A DNA stretch of 64,000 nt from an uncultured Chitinophagaceae bacterium (lineage in GTDB: Bacteria; Bacteroidota; Bacteroidia; Chitinophagales; Chitinophagaceae). Position 1 is the stretch's first letter; each line of letters begins with the position of its first letter. This document shows, piece after piece, positions 8,307 through 17,883 of the stretch. The position numbers and the translations under genes are program-made. A model generated the notes under the pieces. It ran no database searches, had not been told where the DNA came from, and worked only from the letters and a program-made list of their open reading frames with translations. The stretch is from contig CAITVK010000122.1 in NCBI GenBank assembly GCA_903895845.1, positions 1 to 64,000 on the forward strand. The letters run 5' to 3'.

Positions 8307-9529
8307 AAATTCTTTTATCACATCCAACCGGAAATGCAAATGTAAGGTCGGTCTTGAAAGGATTGGTTAATGCTGGAATGCTTGAATCGTTTTATACATC
8401 TTTGGCATGCTATCCCAATAGTATATTGGATTCTTTGAGTCGTTTGAGCGTATTTTCTGAACTTCAAAGAAGAAAGTTTGACCCGGCATTAGAACCATAT
8501 ACGTATATCCATTCTTTAAAAGAAGTCGGTCGGGTTTTGTCTTCTAAATTTGGAATAAAAAGTTTGATAAGGCATGAAACAGGTTTTTTTTCTATAGACG
8601 CTGTTTATGAGTATGCTGGTAGAAAAGCTGCAATCTCTTTGAGCAAAAAGAAAAATATTGATGCGGTTTATGCTTATGAAGATGGGGCATTGTCGCTGTT
8701 CAAGCAGGCAAAGAAAATGGGAATTGAGTGCATTTATGATTTGCCTATTGCTTATTGGGAAACAGGTCGAAGACTAATGCTTGATGAAGCTTTGCGACTT
8801 CCTGATTGGGCACCTACTCTTGCTGGAGGGATAAAAGACAGCCAAGCTAAATTGGATCGAAAAACGGAAGAACTAGCTTTAGCTGATGTTATTGTAGTAG
8901 CATCAAAATTTGTTAAAGACTCATTACCTTCTCATGCAACATCAAAAAAAATAATTTTTTCTCCCTTTGGCTCTCCTAAAACGAGCTTGATAAGTACCAA
9001 AAAAAGAGATAATACTAAGCCATTAAGGGTATTGTTTGCGGGTTCCATGGGGCAGCGAAAAGGATTGGGTGATTTATTTAAAGCGATTAAATTACTCAAA
9101 AGCATAAATATTCAATTGGTTGTGATGGGGTCGTTGTTGGCCCCAATGAAATTTTATGAAGATCAAATTGGAGATTTTATTTATGAGCCTCCAAGACCTC
9201 ACTCGGAAGTATTAGCACTGATGCGTACTTGTGATGTTTTTTGCCTACCTTCAATAGTAGAAGGGAGGGCATTGGTGATGCAAGAGGCAATGAGTGAAGG
9301 ATTGCCTATCGTAATAACACGTAACACGGGGGGGGAGGATCTTGTTATAGATGGCAAAACAGGTTTTCTGGTTCCAATTAGTAGTCCTGAAGCGATTGCC
9401 GAGAAATTAGAGTGGTTTGCAAATAACAGAAGTGAACTTGAAGCGATGTCCCAATATTCTAAAGAACATGCAATGAACTATACTTGGGAACGATATGCTG
9501 AGACTATTATATCAGGCATTTTAGAATAA
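8303..9529 (+). CDS. Family 4 glycosyltransferase
   Basis: The 408-residue GT-B protein has an atypical N-terminal domain, then LRVLFAGSMGQRKGL as the start of the C-terminal domain, and PSIVEGRALVMQEAMSEGLP with the family 4 donor-binding glutamates, then TGFLVP. It would be a cytoplasmic or membrane-associated retaining transferase acting on the lipid-linked repeat unit. It is translationally coupled to the preceding GT2. Confidence 0.87.
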   Translation: MKILLSHPTGNANVRSVLKGLVNAGMLESFYTSLACYPNSILDSLSRLSVFSELQRRKFDPALEPYTYIHSLKEVGRVLSSKFGIKSLIRHETGFFSIDAVYEYAGRKAAISLSKKKNIDAVYAYEDGALSLFKQAKKMGIECIYDLPIAYWETGRRLMLDEALRLPDWAPTLAGGIKDSQAKLDRKTEELALADVIVVASKFVKDSLPSHATSKKIIFSPFGSPKTSLISTKKRDNTKPLRVLFAGSMGQRKGLGDLFKAIKLLKSINIQLVVMGSLLAPMKFYEDQIGDFIYEPPRPHSEVLALMRTCDVFCLPSIVEGRALVMQEAMSEGLPIVITRNTGGEDLVIDGKTGFLVPISSPEAIAEKLEWFANNRSELEAMSQYSKEHAMNYTWERYAETIISGILE

Positions 9530-9583
9530 ACATAAGAATTGAATATAAGTACCACACATAGCCTAAGTTACAATGGTAGAACG

Positions 9584-10885
9584 ATGAAAAGTAGTTCGGA
9601 GAGAGATGCATTGATAATTAAGAAAAGTCTACTGATTTATTTTTGGTTGCTACTTTTCGAAGGGGCACTAAGAAAATGGGTTCTTCCTGGGTTGGCTACT
9701 CCTTTGCTTGTAATCAGGGATCCAATTGCAATTTATATTGTTTTCAAGGCCGTCAACTCTAAACTTGTACCAATTAATGGATATATAATTACTAGTTGGT
9801 GCATATCTGTTATCTGTATACCGATAGCTGTTTTCTTTGGTCACGGTAATGTATTGGTGGCAATATATGGAGCTAGGATTTTTATTTTCCATTTTCCTCT
9901 CATTTTTATCATCGGGTCTATTTTTGATAAAGAGGATGTTGTGCAATTAGGTAAAAAAGTATTGGCTTTAATTATTCCTACCACAATTCTAATAGCTTCA
10001 CAGTTTTATAGCCCTCAAAGCTCATTTGTTAACAGAGGGGTAGGCGGGGATGAAAAGGGGGCTGGTTTTGGGGGGGCATTGGGATATTCACGTCCTCCAG
10101 GTATTTTCTCATTTACGAGTGGGAACGTATTGTATTTCTGTGTAGCCTTATGTTTTATCTTTTATTTTTGGTTATCTGAGGAAAATAAAATAAACAGGGT
10201 TCTACTCATTTGCTACACAATCGCATTTGTGATTGCTTTTCCTATGTGTATAAGCAGGAGTCTGTTCTTTCAGATAGTATTAACTTCCCTCTTTAGCCTC
10301 ATTGCGGTTTCAAGAGACAAAAAGATTTTTGTAAAAATTCTTTTTACGTTTATTATAGCAATGGTATTAATTCTTATCCTACAAAACACCTTGTTTTTTC
10401 AGACATCAGTTGGTGCATTTTCTGCACGCTTTGAGAGTGCCAACCAAACTGAGGGGGGAGTAAGAGGAGTTATTCTTGATCGTTTTTTGGGAGGATTGAT
10501 TGGTGCCCTTTTTTTAAATGATAATCCTATTCCCTATTTTGGTTATGGCATTGGGCTCGGTACAAATGTAGGTGCTATGTTGACAACAGGGGGCGTTGGT
10601 TTTATTGTATCGGAAGGTGAATGGGGACGCTTGGTTGGTGAAATGGGGTTTGTACTGGGTATTGCTATGATCCTTGTAAGAACCAAATTAGGAATCGATT
10701 TATTGGGGACCTCTTATAAAGCGATAGCAAAAAAAAACATTCTTCCATGGATATTAATGAGTTGGACCTTTTTGGCAATTTTGCAAAATCAGTTGGGGCA
10801 GCCAACCTCACTCGGTTTTACTGTTCTACTTGGAGGGTTAGTAATGGCGGCATTTCGAGATAAAGCAGTTGTAACTAATAACTAA
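9584..10885 (+). CDS. Polysaccharide polymerase-like (Wzy/O-antigen ligase type) membrane protein
   Basis: The protein of 433 residues has about ten to twelve hydrophobic helices. Near the N-terminus it has FEGALRKWVLPGL followed by IRDP, a block typical of the O-antigen polymerase/ligase-like proteins of Bacteroidetes. A large loop with PPGIFSFTSGN and glycine-rich segments lies between the middle helices. It would polymerise or ligate repeat units at the periplasmic face of the inner membrane. A TTG at 9539 gives a 15-residue longer form only nine bases after the previous stop; ATG at 9584 is chosen because the extension adds no recognisable structure. Confidence 0.75.
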   Translation: MKSSSERDALIIKKSLLIYFWLLLFEGALRKWVLPGLATPLLVIRDPIAIYIVFKAVNSKLVPINGYIITSWCISVICIPIAVFFGHGNVLVAIYGARIFIFHFPLIFIIGSIFDKEDVVQLGKKVLALIIPTTILIASQFYSPQSSFVNRGVGGDEKGAGFGGALGYSRPPGIFSFTSGNVLYFCVALCFIFYFWLSEENKINRVLLICYTIAFVIAFPMCISRSLFFQIVLTSLFSLIAVSRDKKIFVKILFTFIIAMVLILILQNTLFFQTSVGAFSARFESANQTEGGVRGVILDRFLGGLIGALFLNDNPIPYFGYGIGLGTNVGAMLTTGGVGFIVSEGEWGRLVGEMGFVLGIAMILVRTKLGIDLLGTSYKAIAKKNILPWILMSWTFLAILQNQLGQPTSLGFTVLLGGLVMAAFRDKAVVTNN

Positions 10886-10932
10886 GTCCAGATCTGTTGA
10901 TTGTGGAATGGTATCAACTTAAAGGATAATAG

Positions 10933-12099
10933 GTGAAGATATTACGTGTAATTTCAACAATGAATCCTGCCACCGGTGGCCCATGCCAAGGGATTAGAAA
11001 TTTAGTGCCCGAACTGATAAAATCTGGGATTGAAAATGAAATAGTCTGTTTGGACGAACCTGATGCAAGCTATTTAAAAGGCGAGTCATTCAAAATTTAT
11101 GCAATCGGAAAGTCTGAAGGAGCATGGCAGTATAATAGACTACTTATCCAATGGCTTCGAGAAAACATTTTGAAATATGACATTGTAATCGTTCATGGTT
11201 TGTGGTTGTATCATGGATATGCAGTAAGGAAGATTTTGAAAGAACTAAACAATCCTGTTCCTTATTTTGTGATGGCACACGGAATGCTTGATCCTTACTT
11301 TCAAAAGAATGAAGCCAGAAAGTTAAAGGCTATTAGAAATATTTTTTATTGGAAACTAGTGGAGTCTAAAGTAATAAAAGATTCCGATGGACTTCTTTTT
11401 ACCTGCGAGGAGGAATTAAAACTTGCCAGGAAGGCCTTTACTCCATATTTACCTAAACTTGAATTGAATATTGGGTATGGTATTCCTAAGCCAATATCTT
11501 TAGTGAAAGTAACTTCATTAAATGAAAATAATCCTTATCTCCTCTTTTTGAGTCGAATTCATCTAAAGAAAGGAGTTGATATGTTGGTTGATGCCTACAT
11601 ACAGCTGTTAATTGCCAATAATTATTCGGAAATGCCAAATTTGGTTATTGTAGGACCCGGTCTTGAAGATGATTTTGGCAATGAATTACTCAAACGTGTT
11701 CAAGAAAATTCTTTAGCGAAAGAAAAGATTAAATTCAAGGGTATGCTGACCGGCATAGAAAAGTGGAAAGTGTTTAATGGTTGCGAGGCTTTTATTCTAC
11801 CAAGTCATCAAGAAAATTTTGGAATTGCAGTTGTAGAAGCATTGGCTTGCGGAAAGCCAGTTCTAATCTCTGACAAAGTCAATATCTGGAGGGAAATAAA
11901 GAATAGTGAGGCAGGGTTGATTGAATCGGATACCATCACCGGCACTTTTCGGATGTTGCAAACATGGATTGGCTATTCAAAGAATCAAAAAAGGGAGATG
12001 TCCGAAGCAGCTCTAGCTTGCTATTTAAATCATTTTACTGTAGAGCGTGCAGCCAAAAGAACGTATGAGGTATTGTCTGACGCTACTGGTATTAAGTAA
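10933..12099 (+). CDS. Family 4 glycosyltransferase with GTG start
   Basis: This 388-residue GT-B protein starts MKILRVISTMNPATGGP, the usual N-terminal glycine-rich loop. The motifs LFLSRIHLKKGVDMLVDAY and PSHQENFGIAVVEALACGKP, near residues 205 and 295, are classical for family 4 and carry the R/K pair and E-x7-E motif that bind the nucleotide-sugar. GTG is the only start that keeps the first strand. It lies 47 bases after the polymerase gene and 15 before the acetyltransferase gene. Confidence 0.9.
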   Translation: MKILRVISTMNPATGGPCQGIRNLVPELIKSGIENEIVCLDEPDASYLKGESFKIYAIGKSEGAWQYNRLLIQWLRENILKYDIVIVHGLWLYHGYAVRKILKELNNPVPYFVMAHGMLDPYFQKNEARKLKAIRNIFYWKLVESKVIKDSDGLLFTCEEELKLARKAFTPYLPKLELNIGYGIPKPISLVKVTSLNENNPYLLFLSRIHLKKGVDMLVDAYIQLLIANNYSEMPNLVIVGPGLEDDFGNELLKRVQENSLAKEKIKFKGMLTGIEKWKVFNGCEAFILPSHQENFGIAVVEALACGKPVLISDKVNIWREIKNSEAGLIESDTITGTFRMLQTWIGYSKNQKREMSEAALACYLNHFTVERAAKRTYEVLSDATGIK

Positions 12100-12114
12100 T
12101 TATATTCGAAATTA

Positions 12115-12657
12115 ATGATTAATACCGATACATATACTGGCGCATCTTTCTCGCTTAAAAATAGAATAGGCAGGGTAATCTGGCAGATTGTCTGTCTATT
12201 TTTTTTTAAGTATTCACCCAGACCTTTTCATGGATGGCGAAGATTTGTGTTACGTTGTTTTGGTGCAAAGGTTGGAGTAGGGGTGCATGTATATCCTAAA
12301 GTTATGGTTTGGGCACCATGGAATTTGGAGTTGGATGATTATTGTGGTGTAGGAAATGGGGCAAACTTGTATTCGCAAGGAAAGATTTATATAGGTAAAA
12401 AGTCTGTCATTTCACAAGGGGTACAAGTTTGTACAGGAACACACGATTTCACACTGAATGGGTTTCCGCTTGTAACAAAACCAATTTTCATTGGAGCAGA
12501 TGTGTGGGTTGCCTCTGATGCTTTTATTCATCCAGGTATTACAATAGGCGATGGTGCAGTTATTGGTGCCCGCTCTGTTGTAATTAAGGACATGCCAGCA
12601 TGGATGGTATGTGCAGGGCATCCATGCAAACCAATAAAAGAGCGGATATTAGGCTAA
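12115..12657 (+). CDS. wcaF: WcaF-like colanic-acid-type acetyltransferase
   Basis: The 180-residue protein has hexapeptide repeats forming a left-handed beta helix, visible as I/V-G-x4-I periodicity from about residue 75 to 165, with GTHDF containing the catalytic histidine of this family. The N-terminal segment, with RIGRVIWQIVCLFFFKYSPRP, is the WcaF signature. It would transfer acetyl from acetyl-CoA to a sugar of the exported glycan. WcaF and WcaI types often occur together in Bacteroidetes exopolysaccharide clusters, as here. Confidence 0.88.
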   Translation: MINTDTYTGASFSLKNRIGRVIWQIVCLFFFKYSPRPFHGWRRFVLRCFGAKVGVGVHVYPKVMVWAPWNLELDDYCGVGNGANLYSQGKIYIGKKSVISQGVQVCTGTHDFTLNGFPLVTKPIFIGADVWVASDAFIHPGITIGDGAVIGARSVVIKDMPAWMVCAGHPCKPIKERILG

Positions 12658-12667
12658 ATATTATTTA

Positions 12668-13492
12668 ATGCTAGACCTTACAATTGTTATTCCTACAAAA
12701 AATGAATCGAAAAACCTAGTAGGTTGTATCGAATCAATTGGTACTGATTTTGCAAAGAAGGTACTCCTTGTGGATTCTCAAAGTGAGGATGAAACAAAGT
12801 TAATAGCAGCAAAACTTGGTATTGAGGTCATTGATTTTGTTTGGAATGGGCAGTTCCCCAAGAAAAGGAATTGGTATCTAAGAAATCATACACCTGATAC
12901 ACAATGGGTACTTTTTCTAGATGCTGATGAATATCTGACAAACGATTTTAAACTTGAGGTAAAAACTAAGTTAACAAGAGATACTGATAAAGTAGGATAC
13001 TGGCTTAACTATTCTATTTACTTTCTGGGTAAGCAGTTGAAGGGTGGTTATCCTTTAAAGAAATTAGCGCTCTTCAGAGTGGGCTCTGGCGAATATGAAA
13101 GAATTGATGAGAAGAGATGGAGTAAGTTGGATATGGAAATTCACGAGCATCCAATTTTGGCAGGAGAAACGGGCGAGATAAAAAGTAGAATTGACCATCG
13201 CGATTTTAGACCTGTCGATTATTATTTTACAAAACATCAGGAGTATGCTTCTTGGGAAGCAGAAAGATACCTGAATGATATTAATGATGAAGCTAAAAAA
13301 GCTTCATGGACATGGAAGCAAAAACTTAAATACAGGTTGTTGAACAGCCCCCTTGTTGGAACAATTTATTTTTTTGGCAGTTATATATTAATGGGAGGAT
13401 TCAGGGATGGTAGTAGGGGATTTGCTTTTGCGATATTAAAAATGAGTTACTTTACTCAAGTTTATTGCAAGATAGTTGAGAAGACAAAATAG
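12668..13492 (+). CDS. Family 2 glycosyltransferase, WaaE/KdtX-like
   Basis: This 274-residue GT-A enzyme has LTIVIPTKNE at the N-terminus, LLVDSQSEDET near residue 37, QFPKKRNW near 60, and VLFLDADEYL near 82. The combination of K-R-N with D-A-D-E is characteristic of the lipopolysaccharide-core beta-glucosyltransferase group (WaaE/KdtX) and related polysaccharide enzymes. It starts ten bases after wcaF. The acceptor is not predictable. Confidence 0.87.
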   Translation: MLDLTIVIPTKNESKNLVGCIESIGTDFAKKVLLVDSQSEDETKLIAAKLGIEVIDFVWNGQFPKKRNWYLRNHTPDTQWVLFLDADEYLTNDFKLEVKTKLTRDTDKVGYWLNYSIYFLGKQLKGGYPLKKLALFRVGSGEYERIDEKRWSKLDMEIHEHPILAGETGEIKSRIDHRDFRPVDYYFTKHQEYASWEAERYLNDINDEAKKASWTWKQKLKYRLLNSPLVGTIYFFGSYILMGGFRDGSRGFAFAILKMSYFTQVYCKIVEKTK

Positions 13493-13558
13493 AAACAAGT
13501 TAGTGTCTGTTTTCTTTTTATTTTTGTCAATCGCCCCTTAATTAAAAACGTATTTATT

Positions 13559-14827
13559 TTGTCTAAATCTATTTTGTTAATTGGAATTAATTACTCTCCG
13601 GAAATAACTGGAATTGGCAAGTACACCTCTGAGTTCGCAACTTATCTCGCAAATAAAAAAGACTATCAGGTTAGGGTTATTACAGGAATTCCTTACTATC
13701 CTCAATGGAAAATTTATAATGGCTACAGAAATAGATTTTATACAGAAGAGATGGAAGGTGCTATCATTCATCGCTGCCCGTTATATATCCCCCAAAAACC
13801 CACTGGGCTCAGACGATTGATTCAAGATTTATTGTTTTTTGCCTGCGCCTTCTTTTATGTAACATGGCTGATTCTAACAAGAAAACGAGTTGATATTGTT
13901 TTCATTCCAATTCCTCCCTTCTCCATCGGCTTACTAGGTCTTTATTATCGCTTTTTCTTTAAAGGATCAAAGGTGGTTTACCATGTACAGGATCTACAGA
14001 TAGATGCAGCAGAAAAGCTAGGAATGATTAGAAGTAATTTCTTTATTAAGTTCCTATTTAGAATTGAAAAATATATACTTGGTAAAGTAGATGTTGTCTC
14101 AACTATTTCCCAAGGAATGATCAACAAGATAATGTCCAAAAACTCTAATCTGAAGGAGTGTTTGATATTTCCAAATTGGATTGATAGTAAAAGTATTTAT
14201 CCAATTCTTGATGGGGCGTCTATCGATGAGGTTGCTCACTTAAAAAATAAGAAAATTGTTCTTTATTCTGGTGCGATAGGAGAGAAGCAAGGGCTGGAAA
14301 TAGTAATAGAGGCTGCCGATTTCTTCAGGGAAAATAGTGAACTGGTGTTTGTTATCTCAGGTGAAGGTCCTTACAGGCAAAGGCTTCAGGACTATGCCGA
14401 GGAAAAGAAAGTAAACAATGTTGTCTTCTTGAATCTATTACCGTTAGAGTCCTTCAATAAGTTATTGAATGCCTCTTACTTGCATTTAGTATTACAAAAG
14501 GAATCGGGTGGGGACTTATTTCTCCCGTCAAAGCTTTCTAATATATTGGGTGTGGGAGGTTGTGTTATTGTTACTGCTTCTGCAAAGACATCGCTCTACA
14601 AAATTATCAGTGGCAACAAATGCGGTTTGGTCATTCCTCCATCTAATATGGAAGAGTTGTGCAATGCGATACAGGTATTGTGTGCGGATGATACGCTTAA
14701 GGATGAATTGAAACACAACGCATTTAAATACGCTCAGAGTCAACTTTATAAAGCAAGTATTATTGATTCTTTCTTAGAAAAAATCAATAATACTTCTACT
14801 ATAACCAATCCGTTGCCTACGCTTTAG
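13559..14827 (+). CDS. wcaI: WcaI-like family 4 glycosyltransferase, TTG start
   Basis: The 422-residue protein matches the colanic acid WcaI type. N-terminal NYSPEITGIGKYTSEFA and GIPYYPQWKIY are followed by a hydrophobic segment near residues 90-125 that probably anchors it to the membrane, then VVYHVQDLQIDAA, and a GT-B C-terminal domain with LPSKLSNILGVGG. TTG is the only start that keeps the first strand; it follows 66 AT-rich bases after the previous stop. The last 11 bases overlap the 3' end of the convergent trxB, and this is the end of the cluster. Confidence 0.85.
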   Translation: MSKSILLIGINYSPEITGIGKYTSEFATYLANKKDYQVRVITGIPYYPQWKIYNGYRNRFYTEEMEGAIIHRCPLYIPQKPTGLRRLIQDLLFFACAFFYVTWLILTRKRVDIVFIPIPPFSIGLLGLYYRFFFKGSKVVYHVQDLQIDAAEKLGMIRSNFFIKFLFRIEKYILGKVDVVSTISQGMINKIMSKNSNLKECLIFPNWIDSKSIYPILDGASIDEVAHLKNKKIVLYSGAIGEKQGLEIVIEAADFFRENSELVFVISGEGPYRQRLQDYAEEKKVNNVVFLNLLPLESFNKLLNASYLHLVLQKESGGDLFLPSKLSNILGVGGCVIVTASAKTSLYKIISGNKCGLVIPPSNMEELCNAIQVLCADDTLKDELKHNAFKYAQSQLYKASIIDSFLEKINNTSTITNPLPTL

Positions 14828-15758
14828 TGCTTAGGTATCTTTCTGCATCCAAGGCTGCCATACAACCACTTCCCGCAGCCGTTACAGCTTGACGATAATT
14901 TTTGTCTTGCACATCTCCCGCAGCAAATACCCCTTCTAAGTTTGTTTTTGAAGTCCCTGGAATGGTTTTGATATATCCAGTTTCATCCATGTCTATGAAT
15001 CCCTTGAAGATGTCGCTATTAGGTTTGTGACCAATTGCAACAAAGAAGCCTCCAATTGCAACATCTTGTGTTGTATTGTCTTTTGTATTTTTTATGCGTA
15101 CGCCTTCCACTTTGTGTTCGCCCAATATCTCATCGGTTTCACTGTTCCAGTAGACTGTAATATTGGGGGCATTCAATACCCTGTCCTGCATTACTTTACT
15201 AGCACGCATGGCATCCCTTCTCACAATCATATGTACGTGTGTACAAAGTTTAGATAGGTATAATGCTTCTTCAGCTGCTGTGTCACCTGCACCTACAATT
15301 GCCACTTCTTTTCCTCTAAAAAAGAAACCATCGCATACTGCGCAGGCACTCACCCCAAAACCATTCAGGCGTTGTTCGCTTTCTATACCCAACCATTTGG
15401 CAGAGGCGCCAGTAGAAATAATTACGGCATCAGCTTCTATCCAGTTCTCCTCGTCAATCTCCACTCTGTAAGGCTGCACACTAAAATCTACTTTAGTAGC
15501 CATCCCATAACGGATGTCGGCACCCATTCTTACCGCTTGTTTCTCAAAGTTTATCATCATCTCAGGACCTTGAATCCCTTCAGGATAGCCCGGATAGTTT
15601 TCCACTTCTGTTGTAATGGTAAGTTGTCCCCCAGGTTGTATTCCCTGGTATAGCACAGGTTTCATGTTTGCCCTGGCGGCATAAATGGCAGCGGTATATC
15701 CTGCCGGGCCACTTCCAATAATCAACAAGTGTACTTTTTCTATTTCTTTGTTACTCAT
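14817..15758 (-). CDS. trxB: Thioredoxin reductase
   Basis: The 313-residue flavoprotein uses NADPH to reduce thioredoxin in the cytoplasm. FAD-binding GSGPAG is at residues 15-20, the redox CAVC pair at 139-142, NADPH-binding GAGDTAAEE near 156, and GVFAAGDVQD near the C-terminus. Length is normal for the bacterial low-molecular-weight type. The start at 15758 is preferred to an in-frame ATG at 15809 because a perfect TAnnTTTG promoter element lies between the two. The gene is monocistronic as far as can be seen and converges on the polysaccharide cluster with an 11-base overlap. Confidence 0.96.
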   Translation of the reverse strand: MSNKEIEKVHLLIIGSGPAGYTAAIYAARANMKPVLYQGIQPGGQLTITTEVENYPGYPEGIQGPEMMINFEKQAVRMGADIRYGMATKVDFSVQPYRVEIDEENWIEADAVIISTGASAKWLGIESEQRLNGFGVSACAVCDGFFFRGKEVAIVGAGDTAAEEALYLSKLCTHVHMIVRRDAMRASKVMQDRVLNAPNITVYWNSETDEILGEHKVEGVRIKNTKDNTTQDVAIGGFFVAIGHKPNSDIFKGFIDMDETGYIKTIPGTSKTNLEGVFAAGDVQDKNYRQAVTAAGSGCMAALDAERYLSTKA

Positions 15759-15778
15759 TATTTTTCTTTTTGGGATAG

Positions 15779-15786
15779 CAAATTTA
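15779..15786 (-). promoter_or_regulatory. Promoter -7 element for trxB (TAAATTTG)
   Basis: TAAATTTG on the minus strand matches the Bacteroidetes -7 consensus TAnnTTTG exactly and sits about 20 bases before the chosen trxB start. No clear -33 TTTG is present. Confidence 0.5.
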
Positions 15787-15884
15787 TCGTTAGTAAAAGT
15801 AATAGACACATAAAGTAATCAACTTACGTTAATTACTTTCTTATTCCGATAGTAGAATGATAGCAAGCGCTTGATTTTGTTCAT

Positions 15885-15909
15885 CCACACACACACAAAA
15901 AAAAAAAAT
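15885..15909. repeat. Simple-sequence tract: (AC)n followed by poly-A
   Basis: About six AC dinucleotides run into a tract of about 13 A in the gap between the MacB-like permease stop and trxB. Such tracts are prone to slippage; no gene lies across it. Confidence 0.8.
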
Positions 15910-15946
15910 ATTCATAAAGCAGGAATGTATGGTAGAAGTCAATTGG

Positions 15947-17194
15947 CTATTTGGTTCTGATTGCGACTACTGGATCCATTTTTGCTGCAATAGATGCTGG
16001 TATGATACCCGAAAGGATACCCAGTATAATGCAGATGCTCAGGGCAAGTAGTACAATACCTGGTGCAATAAATATGGGAAAAGGGAGTACCCCGCTTAGT
16101 ATTGTTGCCAATATCCATACAAAGAACAATCCGAAGAGGCCGCCCAGAATACAAAGAAAAGCACTTTCCAGCAAGAACTCGGTTAGTATGGTACTGCTCT
16201 TTGCGCCAATTGCTTTTTTCAATCCAATCTGGCTGGTACGTTCCCGCACAGTAACAAACATAATATTGGCAACACCAAAAGCGCCTACAATCAGGCTCAA
16301 TCCAGCAATGGCCCATCCACCTAAGTTTATTTTACCAAATAATCCTTCCAGGTTATCCGAGAAAGAACTGATGTCATTCAGGCTAAAGTTATCATCCTGT
16401 ATGGGGCTTAATCTTCTTATCTGCCTCACCACACCTTTCAGTTCGTCTTGCAAAGCCTTGGTGGCAACACCTTCTTTACCCTGTATCAGGATGGACGGAT
16501 TTGTTTTATTGGGTTGAAACAGGCTTGCAAAATAGTTGTAGGGGGTAACGATGGCATTGTCGAAATCGAAGATATTGACAAAGGACTGACCTTGCTTTTT
16601 GATGACTCCCGTAATTTCAAGTTTGTGACCATTAAAGGTAATTTCTTTGCCAACAGCATATTGTGGACCACCGTATAATTGTATGGCCACCTCGTTTCCA
16701 ATAACTGCGGAAGGAGTGCCTCTGGTAAACTCGCCATCAGAAAGGTAGCGTCCGGTTTGGGTTTCAATCGACTGTATCTTACTGAAATCTTCTGTTGTGC
16801 CAAAGATGTTTATGTTCGATAATATATTGTCCAGATAGCTCACATTGCCCGATTGCCTGCACAAAAAAGCTATGTTACCTGTTAGTTGTGATTTCTCTTT
16901 AATAAATTTCATCTCTTCTATCTTTGGGATGGGGCGGTTGATGTATTTCCACCAGGGATAGTTGTCGCCACCGCCATATTCCCATTTATCCAGATAGATA
17001 CTATTGCTACCCACTTGTTTTATGTCTCCCTGCACTTTCCTTTTCAGGCTGTCCACGGTAGCCAGGACGCCAATGATGCAGAATATGCCAAACGTAATTC
17101 CTAGCAATGAGAGGAATGTCCGCATCTTATTGGCCTTCAATTCTCCAATTGCCAGCTTGAAACTGTTCCACAAAATGTTGAGTAACTTTAGCAT
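15947..17194 (-). CDS. MacB/FtsX-type ABC transporter permease
   Basis: The 415-residue protein has one N-terminal helix (about residues 20-45, after KANKMRTFLSLLGI), a large periplasmic MacB core domain, and three C-terminal helices with the FtsX motif GLKKAIGAKSSTILTEFLLE near 325-345. This is the topology of MacB-type permeases, which couple a cytoplasmic ATPase to periplasmic events such as lipoprotein, peptide or drug export. No ATPase gene is adjacent, so its partner is elsewhere. The N-terminal KANKMRTFLSLLGI pattern is typical of the Bacteroidetes members. Confidence 0.9.
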   Translation of the reverse strand: MLKLLNILWNSFKLAIGELKANKMRTFLSLLGITFGIFCIIGVLATVDSLKRKVQGDIKQVGSNSIYLDKWEYGGGDNYPWWKYINRPIPKIEEMKFIKEKSQLTGNIAFLCRQSGNVSYLDNILSNINIFGTTEDFSKIQSIETQTGRYLSDGEFTRGTPSAVIGNEVAIQLYGGPQYAVGKEITFNGHKLEITGVIKKQGQSFVNIFDFDNAIVTPYNYFASLFQPNKTNPSILIQGKEGVATKALQDELKGVVRQIRRLSPIQDDNFSLNDISSFSDNLEGLFGKINLGGWAIAGLSLIVGAFGVANIMFVTVRERTSQIGLKKAIGAKSSTILTEFLLESAFLCILGGLFGLFFVWILATILSGVLPFPIFIAPGIVLLALSICIILGILSGIIPASIAAKMDPVVAIRTK

Positions 17195-17217
17195 CAGGTA
17201 AAAGTAAGGGAAATATT

Positions 17218-17259
17218 TAGTGATTAATGGGTAATGATTAGTGTTTAATGATTAATGTT
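17218..17259. repeat. Heptad repeat, six 7-base units
   Basis: Six consecutive 7-base units vary on TAATGAT (for example TAGTGAT and TAATGTT), with TA fixed at positions 1-2 or nearly so. They fill most of the gap between the MacB-like gene and its upstream neighbour. See the finding on heptads. Confidence 0.8.
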
Positions 17260-17278
17260 TTTTGCTGTTGATAGTGGT

Positions 17279-17827
17279 TCAGATTAGTTTCCCCAAAAAC
17301 TCAAAGACATAATCACTTTCATCCGAACGGTTTACATAAAGTACCAACTGATTGTCCTCAATATAGTTGGTTAGCGTCTTTGCATTGAAAGGGAAAGATT
17401 GACTCGTCATTCGTAACTTTTTGTCACCAGTCTCAAGGTAATAGATAATTGCGGACTGCTCAATGAAGTCCTGTTGATTTCTATTGGAATCATGTAGTGC
17501 ATCAATTATCTCAACTGTCGAGTTGCTTTCATTATTCACTTCCACATAGTAGTTGTTTTCTCTAATTTCGCAGTTGTCTACCGTAAGCAGAATCTTATCT
17601 CCATTTAGCTTTAGTTTACTAAGCCGTTCCATCGTATACTTTTCCTGCTTAGAAAGTGTATTGGATTTAGATAAATATATCAAATAGAATCCAGCTATTG
17701 AAATTGCCAAACTTAAACAGCACCACAGAACCGGATAAGGAATCTGTTCGCCATTATATTTTCTAAAAAAAGCAGACCCAATAACTCCGGTTACAGCTAA
17801 AAAGTAACCAACAACCTTTTTAAGCAT
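17279..17827 (-). CDS. Hypothetical membrane protein
   Basis: This 182-residue protein has two N-terminal hydrophobic helices (about residues 5-20 and 30-53) and a hydrophilic C-terminal domain rich in beta-type sequence that would face the cytoplasm if both ends are inside. No recognisable motif is present. It lies between two minus-strand genes but is separated from the next by a heptad repeat and may be independently expressed. No function is assigned. Confidence 0.6.
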   Translation of the reverse strand: MLKKVVGYFLAVTGVIGSAFFRKYNGEQIPYPVLWCCLSLAISIAGFYLIYLSKSNTLSKQEKYTMERLSKLKLNGDKILLTVDNCEIRENNYYVEVNNESNSTVEIIDALHDSNRNQQDFIEQSAIIYYLETGDKKLRMTSQSFPFNAKTLTNYIEDNQLVLYVNRSDESDYVFEFLGKLI

Positions 17828-17883
17828 GTTTGTTTAATTAGTTTCGTTGAGAAAGTGTACGAACAAATAGGTTACAATGCTCA

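Noticed and set aside
13493-13558. Separate promoter for wcaI
   Set aside because: The gap is AT-rich but has no TAnnTTTG match, and the gene fits the upstream operon.
15759-15809. Longer TrxB start at 15809
   Set aside because: The extension is upstream of a perfect -7 promoter element and is not part of the family fold.
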